Shown here: piece by piece, positions 46,834 through 59,200 of the stretch
Position numbering within the stretch: position 1 is the stretch's first letter
Layout of the letters: the number at the start of each line of letters is the position of its first letter
DNA from: Ridgeia piscesae
Taxonomy: Eukaryota > Annelida > Polychaeta > Sabellida > Siboglinidae
Reading direction: 5' to 3'
Assembly (NCBI GenBank): GCA_025642075.2
Contig: JAODUO010000055.1
Span: 903,501 to 967,500 of the forward strand
Length of the DNA: 64,000 bases
Translations under genes and position numbers: made by a program
The notes under the pieces: generated by a model
Told to the model about the DNA's origin: nothing
The model's input: the letters and a program-made list of their open reading frames with translations, nothing else
The model's database searches: none

Positions 46834-46899
46834 CACCTCGGGACACAATAACTTTCAATCCTCCTAAAGAAATTGCAAGACGGAAGAACAACACGCATC

Positions 46900-47940
46900 A
46901 TGCAAACATTACGGGCTCGATTCGTCTTAGTGCTTTGTGTGATGTCTGTATGTGTAATACTTTATATTTATATTCCATTCCTGCAACACAAGAATCCCAT
47001 TGGAAAGTTGAGTCGGGTAACGTCGACACAACGAACACATCGCAGAAATGGACGGGGAGAAATACCACGCATCGTTCACCAAACGTGGATGACGTCACAA
47101 TTACCATCACCCTACGCACCGTGGGTGACGTCATGGTTGAAGAAAAACCCGACGTGGCAGTATTGGTTGTGGACTGACGACGACGCCAGACAGTTGGTTG
47201 GACGTTACTACAAACAGTACGTCGCCATGTACGACGGGTACACACGCAACATCAACCGCGCTGACGTCATGCGTTACTTCGTGCTGGACAAGTATGGCGG
47301 CGTGTACGCGGACATCGACGTGGAATGTCTGAGACCTCTCGATGACATCATCTCGAATCATTCCTGTATTCTAGCGGAGGAACACAGGGTTCACAGCTAC
47401 GTGCTGGCCTGGCGAAAACCACCACCGAACGTCATCAACTCTCCAATGGCGTCTCGACCTGGACATCCGTACTTCCGTGACGTCATCGCTGAGCTACCCA
47501 AGTGGCAAAAACATCCGAATCTTCTCGAGCAAACAGGTCCGTTGCTCATCGACCGCGTGCTGCGGACGTATTTGAAAAACTCAACGCGTTCCACCAACGA
47601 TCCCATCGCCGTGATGTCACCGGAAGTGTTTAATCCAACGTTTGACCAGCTACATATCAGCCGTATTAAGGCCAAGTGCAACAAGCCAGGTCCACTGGCC
47701 TACGTACAGGAGGTTTGCGCGGAGTTGAAGGCGACAAACTATTATAACGCTCCAACAAACGTGTCATACACTACCCACTATTGGATTCACACGTACTTGA
47801 GTTCTTATCCAAAATTCCGACATTTTGTAAATCTCACAACTATTCTGCAGACGTTGGGAGAGAGCTTTAACGTCGCCGTGCCGTCGTCGACCGTCCGTCC
47901 TGGCGATATTCCTCGTTACAAGTTCGGTCCTTTCAGATAG
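46900..47940 (+). CDS. DXD glycosyltransferase, type II membrane protein (GT32/Gly_transf_sug-like)
   Basis: 346 residues in one coding exon. Residues 8-27 (FVLVLCVMSVCVILYIYIPF) form an N-terminal signal anchor, followed by a short basic stem. The catalytic region opens with IPRIVHQTW (55-63) and WQYWLWTDDD (86-95); the core is INRADVMRYFVLDKYGG then VYADIDVECLRPLD (118-149) with the metal- and nucleotide-sugar-binding D138-x-D140. This order is that of the OCH1/alpha-1,4-GlcNAc-transferase/toxin-like sugar-binding DXD superfamily; donor and acceptor cannot be read from sequence. Several N-x-S/T sites fit a Golgi lumenal domain. The frame stays open upstream to a TTG at 46873, but ATG 46900 places the anchor correctly. 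A splice acceptor at 46833 suggests a non-coding first exon. A candidate AATAAA is at 48377-48382. It shares this layout with the 54498 gene, towards which it converges. Confidence 0.88.
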   Translation: MQTLRARFVLVLCVMSVCVILYIYIPFLQHKNPIGKLSRVTSTQRTHRRNGRGEIPRIVHQTWMTSQLPSPYAPWVTSWLKKNPTWQYWLWTDDDARQLVGRYYKQYVAMYDGYTRNINRADVMRYFVLDKYGGVYADIDVECLRPLDDIISNHSCILAEEHRVHSYVLAWRKPPPNVINSPMASRPGHPYFRDVIAELPKWQKHPNLLEQTGPLLIDRVLRTYLKNSTRSTNDPIAVMSPEVFNPTFDQLHISRIKAKCNKPGPLAYVQEVCAELKATNYYNAPTNVSYTTHYWIHTYLSSYPKFRHFVNLTTILQTLGESFNVAVPSSTVRPGDIPRYKFGPFR

Positions 47941-48907
47941 AGTCGCGCGGAAGTACACACGCGTGACACGTGTGTTATGTCACCATGGGTGCTGGCTATT
48001 TGATATGAACGATGTACTTTAACAAACTTAATAATTACGATTGTATTTCGTAAGGAAAATGTTACCGCACCAATATTGTTTAATTACACATAGGTCAGCA
48101 TTTAAGATTAATTATGAAGTAAAATGAAATATATAATATATAATATAATAGTAGGGAAGAGCAAATAATATATTTATATTGGAGTGGCTCATCACAGACC
48201 ACGTATATGGGAAATTATATATGGCGAGATGCCGTTTCTCTTTAACATATTTTGAATATATATTGAATTTATGCTAACTAATAACACACTTTATTGTTAT
48301 CTTCACATCCAGAGTAGTACTCTGTTCAATAATGTGTGCGTGTAGCACGGATTAAACTGTAGATAAATGTACATATAATAAAGACCAATATCGAGAAGCA
48401 AGCATAATAATAATGACATCATATTGGAAAAGGACATTTTATGGAATCAATGATTAGATTATTTTACTAGTTAATGTAGAAGAGCATTAACATAAAATGG
48501 TCTAACGAAACTTGAGCTAAAATGTTTCAATACATATATAATGGACACTAATAATGAATACGATAGCTAGACAATAAAAAATAAATTAGTAAGTAATTAA
48601 CTATAATACGCCTGTACAATAATACAAATTACGATAATAACAAATATTACGACGTGCAGAGTGAAAGGTGTAGCGAACTAGACACTAACTAGAAGCAAGT
48701 GTGATATTGTAGGCATTAAGACGTGCTTTAAGCGTGTTCATGCACTTGATCAAACGCAAATCCTCCGGTTGTGGGTTTCGCACGAGAGAAAGAACGGCGT
48801 CAAGGTTGTAACGTAACCACTAGCAACGCGCGGGCAGCAGATCGTAAGGCGCGAGGCGGCACGGACGGCGTGATTAGCGAGGTGATGTACGCCGGCGTCC
48901 GATCTTG
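47941..48907. other. 3' region of the transferase and unique AT-rich sequence
   Basis: Includes the likely 3' UTR with AATAAA at 48377. After about 48700 there is a CpG-rich stretch leading into the 35-bp array. No further gene seen. Confidence 0.45.
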
Positions 48908-49302
48908 TTGCGCGCGAAACACAATGACGAGTAGCTGTGTGGTACTTCACGAAACACAATGACGAGTAGCTGTGTGGTACTTCACGAAACACAATGACGA
49001 GTAGCTGTGTGGTACTTCACGAAACACAATGACGAGTAGCTGTGTGGTACTTCACGAAACACAATGACGAGTAGCTGTGTGGTACTTCACGAAACACAAT
49101 GACGAGTAGCTGTGTGGTACTTCACGAAACACAATGACGAGTAGCTGTGTGGTACTTCACGAAACACAATGACGAGTAGCTGTGTGGTACTTCACGAAAC
49201 ACAATGACGAGTAGCTGTGTGGTAATTCACGAAATACAATGACGAATAGCTGTGTGGTACTTCACGAAACACAATGACGAGTAGCTGTGTAGTACTTCAC
49301 GG
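48908..49302. repeat. 35-bp minisatellite, about 11 units
   Basis: Units share CGAAACACAATGACGAGTAG and CTGTGTGGTACTTCA; most copies are identical. The last two differ by single bases. Confidence 0.95.
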
Positions 49303-50715
49303 GCAACCTGTCGAGCTTCTGCAATGTGGCCATCTTACTTCGGCCTAATTCGCAGCACAAATCTTCTCGACGAAAAACTGTTGACATGTTTCGCTGATGG
49401 CTACGTCATTATATGACTCAGGCAACTGAGCTGGTACAGATCCATGGAATGATGATAATGAGGGCCATAATTCCTCATTGCAACGTCGTTGAAATCTGAC
49501 TTCCGAGTTCAGACTTTCGCTGACATTGTGTTAGATTATTGCAAATAATCTGCTAAAATACGAAATCTGCTAAAATACAAAGCGTGCTTAAATATAAAGT
49601 GTGCTTAGTTAACTAGTTCCTGTGAATGAAAACTATGTTTATCTGGGCGTGTATTTTGTAAATGTTAGCTTAAATAATGTTCAGCTGTAAAATATACTCG
49701 ATTTTTATAATGTTCATATGTCACACTCAGCTTAGTTAATGTTCAGATACATACTGAATGGAAACACCTCGGCAGTGACTTTCTCTAACCCCCGTTGCGT
49801 TCTCACAACTTCTCGGTCATGTTGTCGTATAATCGACGAATGCAGTGATACGGTTTCTTAATTGGTTCATGGTATTTAGTAAATTGTTTCCCTCTCAAGA
49901 AACTGTTGTCTGTTTTTTCCGTATATTTCGGATGCATCTCACAACCTTCTCCAGAGGACTGATTCTACGGTCGTGTCATATGACCTATATCATGTGACAC
50001 AAGCTGGAAATCGTGTGCAGTAATGTTTTGTCCATCATAATAAAAATCACAGCTGCTGAACAACCATTTGATCGGGACATTTTCAATTGAAAGTAATGGC
50101 TTATATTATCTCATATCATACAACACTAACATTAACTTTTATAATTCGTACTTGCAGAGGCTATTGGCAGTGTCCGCCATTGTTGGTTCTCCTGAGAGAA
50201 TGACGTCATCGATGACGTGTACAATAAGATTCGTTTTTCCCCGTCTCTATTCATCTAGCATGTAGTTCAGAAGAATCAATCCTGATTGCGGTGGCCAAGG
50301 TGAAAGGTGTCGTATTACGGTCATAAGAAACGTGATTTAAGCAAACGATGACTAACGCTTAGGAATTCTCAGTAATGTGAAACAATTATTTCAGACGCTC
50401 GTCAGTTGCACAATAAAGATGCTGTTTGTCTGTAAATTAATGCACTCTGTGAGTCAGAAACTCGTCAATTGTACTGTAATGTCAGGAATTTATGAAGACA
50501 TTAAATATGTACAATCTGTTGCTGTGCCCATTTTTTGTATAAAAAAAATTTGTGTTGTTTGTTAATGTGTTGAGGAAGGTAGATGTTGTCGACTGTGTAC
50601 CACAATTCCTAACGGCTTACTAAGGACCAGTATCAGTTTATGACACGCAATACGATATGAAGTAGTATTCAAACATGTACATGGCTGGAATACGTAGCGG
50701 TTTTGCCTGTGTCTG
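49303..50715. other. Unique sequence with a possible LINE linker fragment
   Basis: On the minus strand 49310-49500 reads SVPAQLPESYNDVAISETCQ then QFFVEKICAAN, reminiscent of the endonuclease-RT linker of LINEs, but too short to be sure. Another minus-strand string near 50210 (VHVIDDVILSGEPT) resembles an RT x-D-D box without supporting context. No gene recognised. Confidence 0.3.
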
Positions 50716-53700
50716 TTTGTGGTGTTGTCGACTGTGTCCCACACACCCTCTGTTTGTGGTGTTGTCGGCTGTGTCCCACACACCCTCTGTTTGTGGTGTT
50801 GTCGACTGTGTCCCACACACCCTCTGTTTGTGGTGTTGTCGGCTGTGTCCCACACACCCTCTATTTGTGGTGTTGTCGACTGTGTCCCACACACCCTCTG
50901 TTTGTGGTGTTGTCGACTATGTCACACACACCCTCTGTTTGTGGTGTTGTCGATTGTGTCCCACACACCCTCTGTTTGTGATGTTGTCGACTGTGTCTCA
51001 CACACCCTGTGTTTGTGGTGTTGTCGACTGTGTCCCACACACCCTCTGTTTGTGGTGTTGTCGACTGTGTCCCACACACCCTCTGTTTGTGTTGTTGTCG
51101 ACTGTGTCCCACACACCCTCTGTTTGTGGTGTTGTCGACTGTGTCCCACACACCCTCTGTTTGTGGTGTTGTCGACTGTGTCCCACACACCCTCTGTTTG
51201 TGGTGTTGTCGACTGTGTCTCACACACCCTCTGTTTGTGGTGTTGTCGACTATGTCACACACACCCTCTGTTTGTGGTGTTGTCGATTGTGTCCCACACA
51301 CCCTCTGTTTGTGATGTTGTCGACTGTGTCTCACATACCCTGTGTTTGTGGTGTTGTCGACTGTGTCCCACACACCCTCTGTTTGTGGTGTTGTCGACTG
51401 TGTCCCACACACCCTCTGTTTGTGGTGTTGTCGACTGTGTCTCACACACCCTCTGTTTGTGGTGTTGTCGATTGTCCCAAACACCCTCTGTTTGTGGTGT
51501 TGTCGACTGTGTCTCACACACCCTGTGTTTGTGGTGCTGTCGACTGTGTCTCTCACACGCTCTGTTTGTGGTGTTGTCGACTGTGTCTCACACACCCTGT
51601 GTTTGTGGTGTTGTCGACTGTGTCTCACACACCCTCTGTTTGTGGTGTTGTCGACTGTGTCCCACACACCCTCTGTTTGTCTTGTTGTCGACTGTGTCTA
51701 ACACACCCTCTGTTTGTGGTGTTGTCGACTGTGTCCCACACACCCTCTGTTTGTGTTGTTGTCGACTGTGTCTAACACACCCTCTGTTTGTGGTGTTGTC
51801 GACTGTGTCCCACACACCCTCTGTTTGTGGTGTTGTCGACTGTGTCCCACACACGCTCTGTTTGTGGTGTTGTCGACTGTGTCTCACACACCCTCTGTTT
51901 GTGGTGTTGTCGACTGTGTCTCACACACGCTCTGTTTGTGTTGTTGTTGACTATGTCACACACACCCTCTGTTTGTGGTATTGTCGACTGTGTCCCACAC
52001 ACCCTCTGTTTGTGGTGTTGTCGACTATGTCACACACACCCTCTGTTTGTGGTGTTGTCGACTGTGTCTCACACACCCTCTGTTTGTGGTGTTGTCGACT
52101 GTGTCTCACACACCCTCTGTTTGTGGTGTTGTCGACTGTGTCTCACACACGCTCTGTTTGTGGTGTTGTCGACTGTGTCTCACACACCCTCTGTTTGTGG
52201 TGTTGTCGACTGTGTCTCACACACGCTCTGTTTGTGGTGTTGTCGACTATGTCACACACACCCTCTGTTTGTGGTGTTGTCGACTGTGTCCCACACACCC
52301 TTAACACACCCTCTGTTTGTGGTGTTGTCGACTGTGTCCCACACACCCTCTGTTTGTGGTGTTGTCGACTGTGTCTCCACACGCTCTGTTTGTGGTGTCG
52401 ACTGGTCCACACACCTCTGTTTGGTTCACTTGCACACACGCTCTGTTTGTGGTGTTGTCGACTGTGTCTCACACACCCTCTGTTTGTGGTGTTGTCGACT
52501 GTGTCTCACACACCCTCTGTTTGTGGTGTTGTCGACTGTGTCTCACACACCCTCTGTTTGTGGTGTTGTCGACTGTGTCTCCACACACGCTCTGTTTGTG
52601 GTGTTGTCGACTGTGTCTCACACACGCTCTGTTTGTGGTGTTGTCGACTATGTCACACACACCCTCTGTTTGTGGTGTTGTCGACTGTGTCCCACACACC
52701 CTGTGTTTGTGGTGTTGTCGACTGTGTCTCACACACCCTCTGTTTGTGGTGTTGTCGACTGTGTCCCACACGCCCTCTGTTTGTGGTGTTGTCGACTGTG
52801 TCCCACACACCCTCTGTTTGTGGTGTTGTCGACTGTGTCCCACACACCCTCTGTTTGTGGTGTTGTCGACTGTGTCCCACACACCCTCTGTTTGTGGTGT
52901 TGTCGACTGTGTCCCACACACCCTCTGTTTGTGGTGTTGTCGACTGTGTCTCACACACGCTCTGTTTGTGGTGTTGTCGACTGTGTCCCACACACCCTCT
53001 GTTTGTGGTGTTGTCGACTCTGTCCACACACGCTCTGTTTGTGGTGTTGTCGACTGTGTCTCACACACGCTCTGTTTGTGGTGTTGTCGACTATGTCACA
53101 CACACCCTCTGTTTGTGGTGTTGTCGACTGTGTCTCACACACGCTCTGTTTGTGGTGTTGTCGACTGTGTCCCACCCACCCTCTGTTTGTGGCGTTGTCG
53201 ACTGTGTCCCACACGCCCTCTGTTTGTGGTGTTGTCGACTGTGTCCCACACACCCTCTGTTTGTGGTGTTGTCGACTGTGTCCCACACACCCTCTGTTTG
53301 TGGTGTTGTCGACTGTGTCCCACACACCTCTGTTTGTGGTGTTGTCGACTGTGTCCCACACACCCTCTGTTTGTGGTGTTGTCGACTGTGTCTCACACAC
53401 GCTCTGTTTGTGGTGTTGTCGACTGTGTCCCACCCACCCTCTTTTTGTGGTGTTGTCGACTCTGTCCCACACACGTTCTGTTTGTGGTGTTGTCGACTGT
53501 GTCCCACACACCCTCTGTTTGTGGTGTTGTCGACTGTGTCTACACACGCTCTGTTTGTGGTGTTGTCGACTGTGTCCCACACACCCTCTGTTTGTGGTGT
53601 TGTCGACTGTGTCTCACACACGCTCTGTTTGTGGTGTTGTCGACTGTGTCCCACCCACCCTCTGTTTGTGGCGTTGTCGACTGTGTCCCACACGCCCTCT

Positions 53701-53850
53701 GTTTGTGGTGTTGTCGACTGTGTCCCATACACCCTCTGTTTGTGGTGTCGTCGACTGTGTATCACACACCCTCTGTTTGTGGTGTTGTCGACTGTATCAC
53801 ACACCCTCTGTTTGTGGTGTCGTCGACTGTGTATCACACACCCTCTGTTG
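50716..53850. repeat. 37-bp satellite, about 85 units
   Basis: Unit parts: CACACACCCTCTGTTTGTGG and TGTTGTCGACTGTGTCC. Each intact unit holds a GTCGAC palindrome. The unit has no stop in most frames on either strand, and 37 is not a multiple of 3, so frames of up to 1069 codons run through. Marked variants recur 333 bp apart (9 units). A ragged block lies at 52370-52440. Confidence 0.95.
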
Positions 53851-54497
53851 TGGCTTCATATTATAACCTGGTGTGTCTATGTGTACGTCATAATGTCGAC
53901 CTTCGACCGTTCTACTGGTCGACTGTAACGTAAGCATACCAATTATTCCCACAAACATGTTTCTCTGTAACTTGTGTAGCATGCACACGTTTATACCTAT
54001 TTTTATTTCTGTAAAAGTAACAACAACAAAATATTGTGTGTGAAATAAAATGGGTAAACAATGTGTCAACGCAACCACACTCAATGAAGCCGACTGTCGT
54101 AAAGTACCATATTACGACCAACCCGCTGTTCGTAACTGGAGTGAGAATGTATAATTAGCGGTGTGAGAATGTGTAACTCAAAATATTCTGCTGGGACAAG
54201 TCTGACTGCCGATTTGGAATCAGCATATTTTATTTAATTTAAGTGCACGAAATCAAAATAGAATCCACGAAAACGTGAAATATGGACGTCATTACTGTAT
54301 CGAGCATAGGTTATTACATTACCAGGCAGGAGCACGTTGCTACATTATCAATCAAGCATTATCACGTTACTATGCAGCAAGTTTATTACATTATCGTGTG
54401 ATTCTCTTACATTATCAGGCAATATTACCTTAACACGCAATCATTACATTATCATTTGTAACACCACATATTTATGTTCTACATTAATTAATTTCAC
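53851..54497. other. Unique sequence, likely 3' region of the minus-strand transferase
   Basis: On the minus strand a possible AATAAA lies at 54229-54234, about 270 bp past the stop of the 54498 gene. An ATTACATTATC-like motif recurs loosely at 54310-54450. No gene seen. Confidence 0.4.
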
Positions 54498-55826
54498 TTA
54501 TCGGATCATATGATATTGTCCGTAGAATATGTATCTAAATATCTGTCCCACGGTCTTGTTGAGACGTTTTATCGACTCCGGGTCGTAGTCGACGTTGTGT
54601 TTCCGATACCAGAGGTGCACGGCGTAGTTCCGCGCTGTCCAGTTGTAGAACACGCCATCGTTGTAAAGCTTTCTCAGTCCGGGATCCTGCCAGTTCGGTT
54701 TGTGGATCGTGTCCTTTTCGACATGCACGAGTCCAGGGTGTTCCCTGGCAATGATACCAGGCATTTGGACGGAGTGATAGTTCCACTGATTAGACTTAAA
54801 GGTGCGGTAACTCTCGTACCATAGCCTCAAGAAGGTCGCGTTTGCTACAGACATAAAGAAACCGTTGCACAACCAATTCGGAAGTTCTTCTCCCATCGTG
54901 GTCTGGTAGCAGTAGAGCCTACCTAGCGGCCGCACAACGACGACGTCGAGGTCATGATAGATGCCGCCGTATTTCATGACAGCTTCCAAGCGTACGATGT
55001 CCGAATGATGTTCGTCTTGGTAGACCGGGCGACCAAAAATCGTTTTAGGCGCGTCCCGCTGCATCATCATCAAGGTCGTCGTCGTCTTGTTTATCTTCTG
55101 TCGTATGAATGTCCACCATTTACCGGTGGGGACTCTGTCGTACCAGAACATTATGTGTTGAGGTTGAATAAACCGGAGAGATGACATGACACTGATGACG
55201 TGGTGAAAGCGGAAGGCTGGTCGTGTCTTGCTGCCGTACCACGCCAAATGAAGGATGCGCGGAACCACAGGTGTGCAGTGACTCTCTGCACCCAATGCTG
55301 AAGCAGGATTTGTTCTGCTGACGTCATTATTGATGATCGAAGGTCGGGAGCTTTCTAAACTATCGACAGACGAAGGTGCTGTTGTTTGTGTCCTACTGGT
55401 GGTCGCTGGTTGTGTCCTGTCTATTCTCCTCACGGTTGATGGTTGAGTTACTTGTGTCCTTCTCATAGATGATTTGCGAGTCTTTTGTGTCCCACTGATG
55501 GGCGATGGTTGTCTTAATTTTATTCTCCTGAAGGTTGACGATTTTGCTGTTTGTAGCCGTATTATAGACGACTGCCGGGTTGCTTGTAACCTACTGATAG
55601 ACGATGGTTGGATTGTTTGTAGCTTACTGGTAGTCGATGGTGCCATATCGGCATCGTTATAGTACGGAACTGATGTTGGATGATTTCCTAGTGAATATGC
55701 TGATGATGCAACCTTTCTGTCGTGGAACCAAAGACAGAGCGTACTGACGCAGACAACGCAAACAATGACTCGAAACGCTCCAGGCAGACGAGATGTCGAC
55801 AGCGTTGGTTTGTAGGCAGACGTCAT
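54498..55826 (-). CDS. DXD glycosyltransferase with repetitive Ser/Thr-rich stem (GT32-like)
   Basis: 442 residues in one coding exon from ATG 55826. Residues 17-34 (AFRVIVCVVCVSTLCLWF) are the signal anchor. Residues 73-171 form a stem of nine 11-residue repeats rich in Ser, Thr, Arg and Gln. The catalytic region starts VVPRILHLAWYG (187-198), continues HIMFWYDRVP (224-233) and reaches the core HHSDIVRLEAVMKYGG then IYHDLDVVVVRPL (273-301), where D292-x-D294 is the DXD motif. The C-terminal part contains NWTARNYAVHLWYRKHN (395-411). The same superfamily order is seen in the 46900 gene, but they are only distantly similar. Role: predicted Golgi transferase; sugar and acceptor unknown. The frame extends upstream to GTG 55877, but a splice acceptor (TTTGTGTGTTTCAG, exon from 55866) indicates a 40-nt leader in this exon before the ATG. 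Confidence 0.88.
   Translation of the reverse strand: MTSAYKPTLSTSRLPGAFRVIVCVVCVSTLCLWFHDRKVASSAYSLGNHPTSVPYYNDADMAPSTTSKLQTIQPSSISRLQATRQSSIIRLQTAKSSTFRRIKLRQPSPISGTQKTRKSSMRRTQVTQPSTVRRIDRTQPATTSRTQTTAPSSVDSLESSRPSIINNDVSRTNPASALGAESHCTPVVPRILHLAWYGSKTRPAFRFHHVISVMSSLRFIQPQHIMFWYDRVPTGKWWTFIRQKINKTTTTLMMMQRDAPKTIFGRPVYQDEHHSDIVRLEAVMKYGGIYHDLDVVVVRPLGRLYCYQTTMGEELPNWLCNGFFMSVANATFLRLWYESYRTFKSNQWNYHSVQMPGIIAREHPGLVHVEKDTIHKPNWQDPGLRKLYNDGVFYNWTARNYAVHLWYRKHNVDYDPESIKRLNKTVGQIFRYIFYGQYHMIR
55314..55610 (-). repeat. In-frame 33-bp coding repeat (stem of the transferase)
   Basis: Nine successive 11-residue units cover residues 73-171 of the 442-aa transferase, for example QPSSISRLQAT, RQSSIIRLQTA, QPSTVRRIDRT and QPATTSRTQTT. 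Position 3 is almost always Ser, positions 1-2 often Q/R-P. Units are diverged, so the repeat is old and its length kept in frame. Confidence 0.8.
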
Positions 55827-55866
55827 TCTGTACTGGGAGTGTTCGTGTCGTGTACAGGGTTTGTTA

Positions 55867-56158
55867 CTGAAACACACAAATACACGTTAACGTTGACAAC
55901 TTCAGCAATTATGTTTATTGTCACATTCTCATACATTTGACCGTTTACCTGACCGTTTTCAGAGAATATGTATGATGCAAGTTGAAAGCGAAGAGCTTTT
56001 AGCCTAGAGTTTATTATATTTACTTATATATCTTATTTATTTATATGTCAAACCTACTTTTACAAAACTGTACATCGAAGCGGCATGTAAAGTGTATGGC
56101 ACAGGAGAAACAGACGTGTATTACATCGCGTCTGCACTGCGGAAGTGTCATATATAAT

Positions 56159-56217
<59 letters not shown>

Positions 56218-59200
56218 CATACATATATATACATACATTTTTACATAATTACATATATACATACGTACGTACATATACATGCATGCTTGAACGTTTAAAA
56301 ATGTGTTCTGGGAAAAGAAAGTTTCAACATGTATAATTAATAGACATGATAACAATGTTTTTGGAGTATTACAATAAACTGGAGAACTTAATTTTCCGTT
56401 GTACCCGACGTGCAAGTCACAGGCTGAACACAGTATTGACCGACCGAAATATATAACAACACAGACCCATGTTGAACTTTCACATGTGTATATAATTTAC
56501 GTCAATACAACAGATAGAGTAACCATAAAAACAACGTGTTTTATCCATTATTTATTTAAACCGTCATTAACTACTACTATTATTATCACTCACCGTGAAC
56601 AGAAATAACGACCACTCCGCATCACTCATCGTGAATTACATTAGACTCATCAATGTTATGTCCGTCTTCTATTGCTTCTTCGACAATACGACACGGTCAC
56701 ACAATACTGCTAATATTTGTTGCACTTCTACAGTTCTCCAGCTCTATTGATCTTACACCTGGGACATCCCGGTTTCCTACCTATCAGCTTCTGTCTGTAT
56801 TACTCGACATTACACTCACCTTTGGCATCTGCATAATCACAGGCCTTAAAATCATTATAGTGTTCAACATATTATACTGGCATGTAATGGCAGATACTTC
56901 GCGGCAGATACAATAGCCTAATCATCAATCGAAACCACTCATCGAATATTAATTATAATATGTCAAAAAATTACAGTTGTCATTAAAAGCAATAATCTCC
57001 ATTATCATTACACTCGGCACTGAAAACACTCATTAGCTAGCATTGGAATTTGCATCATCACAAGCCTTAAAATCATTAACATATTGTATTAACGAATGGC
57101 TTGCAGATACTCTACTGTCTAATCACACTCTGATTCGCGGTTGGGACACATGAAATACGGGAGCCCTGGTGTGCACTCACTTTGAGCCCAATTATTGTAT
57201 TCTTAGCATTGAACCCAGACTTCTCGTGTCCGACTGCAATTGAATGGTTCTCTGCACACCGAACAAGGCCATTCCTCTTCATCGCTGCTTTGGTCGACTT
57301 TCACTTTTTATTTAAATTATTGTATATGCTGTAAATACATCACAAGACGGCCCCCGGGACCGTTTTGTCCTGTTCTGACAGAGCCGTCTTACCCCATACA
57401 CACCAGTGCTGACTTTTTCACCTTCACATGTAATAATATCGCTCCCATTTCGATGAAAGTCATTGAAAACGTGTATAGATGTAAGTGCATTAGTACCAGT
57501 CGCTGGCTTATCATCACACGGTGGACATGTTAGCATCGATTTGACCGAAGAGTATGCAAAACTTTACAAAAAGGTTTGTGAACTAACTTTTGGTAGCGTT
57601 TCGCCTTGCGGTCGGTAAGAGTATTCGCTAGGTAGCAGCATCATGTTCCACTATTCAACGTTAGTTTGTGTTCACTCGTTTGGCAGATAAGACGGGGGGC
57701 GTATTACCCCCAGGGGCCGTTTTGCCCCATGTTACCCTACTGGCATCTACACAATCAAACCGTATTTTCTGTTCTCTGTGAACGCTGCAATAGTAACAAA
57801 CCAAAAATAACAGTGGTTTTTAATAGTTTCCAATGTCGAAACGTTCGAATAATATATAATTATTCTGATATGTAAAAAGTATTATAAATTTATATATGTC
57901 GTTTCAGCGAGACAATGGAAATGTCAGAATACATCGGCCATGGACTGGGCTCAGGCTGTGAACCACGAATTGGAAACATGTACATGTTTCTCTAAACAAC
58001 ACAATATTGGAAAAATCACACATTTGGTCTTCATATCTCTGATAACATCGGGAATGTTTTTACCTAACACGGCCCATATAACAGTTTATACTACGACGTT
58101 TTAACCGTTATCAACATCTAAAGACAAAGCTTGAGACGCAGGCCTCGGACATAATTTAGATTATGACGTAAACAAGTCGTGACGTCATCAGTTATCAGCC
58201 TATCGTGGCACAACTTTTATCTCCTACTGGTGTTGCTTTTTCAGTGATCATAAGCTATTTTATTCGCAAAAGTAATCGAAAGTAGTACGGTGTTAAAATT
58301 AAGTTTATTGTTTCGTAATAGTGATCAAACAAATTGGCTCGATCTATCCGCGTGAGGGCGCTGTCAATATACAAGATGGCGCGGTCCAAAGAGAACCAGC
58401 TCTGAAACCACTTCCCACTGCTTTGTACGATTGTTATAGGGCGTGCAAGTCTCGCGCGCGAAAACGAGGCTGGGGGCAGTTGGGGGCAGGAGGTCCATAT
58501 ACTCCATGTTAACATATAGGACTTTGTTTTGTTTTGGTCGTAATAATCGAACTGTCCCGAAATAGCGTATTTCAGTTATATTGTCCGAAGGATTATTACA
58601 AGCAAAAGCAGTGGAACATTTTGCCGGTGACAATGATCACGGAAATCATGAGTTTTAATCGATTATTATGGTGGTTGCCATGGCAATAGCGGCAAGTACT
58701 TGTGTTTGGCGATCTTGACTAATAATGAAGAGTGCCAGTTTTCGCGCAGTACAACCTGTTTGGGCCAAACGTATACATATGTTATGATTATGTGCATTTA
58801 GACAACTTGTCAGATATAAGTGCTTATCGAAACCATAACGTACAGCAATGTAAAACGCAAATCCCGTAAAAGACACATACAGCCTAGCATCGTGTCGATA
58901 ATCTGCACTACGTAAATCGCTATATGTCTATGAGTGTGTAAACTCAATATTAAATCGGACATTTAAGATAAGAAACGTATAACACAAGATATTTATGAAC
59001 TGATTTTCCTAGTATTCATCAGTCGGAAGCTACAACTGTCATCCATCGTTAGAATATTATTATTGTGTCCAGTCCCCAATTAGTCTCGCCTAGTCCCCAA
59101 TAAGCTCCAGTCGCGCGGAGTCACGCCATGTACCGTGACCCACTTGCAGGCCCTATTATATGCTCCAGAACCGTGAACCGTCAGAATTCTCACCTCCAGT

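Noticed and set aside
46873..46899. Nine-residue N-terminal extension of the plus-strand transferase
   Set aside because: It would need a TTG start; the in-frame ATG at 46900 gives the expected signal anchor.
50185..50270. Minus-strand string VHVIDDVILSGEPT, like an LTR-element RT box
   Set aside because: No other RT motif is found on either side in any frame; too short to call.
50719..53928. 1069-codon open frame rich in Cys, Val and His
   Set aside because: Entirely made of 37-bp tandem units that are open in nearly every frame; no non-repetitive coding part and no splice or start context.
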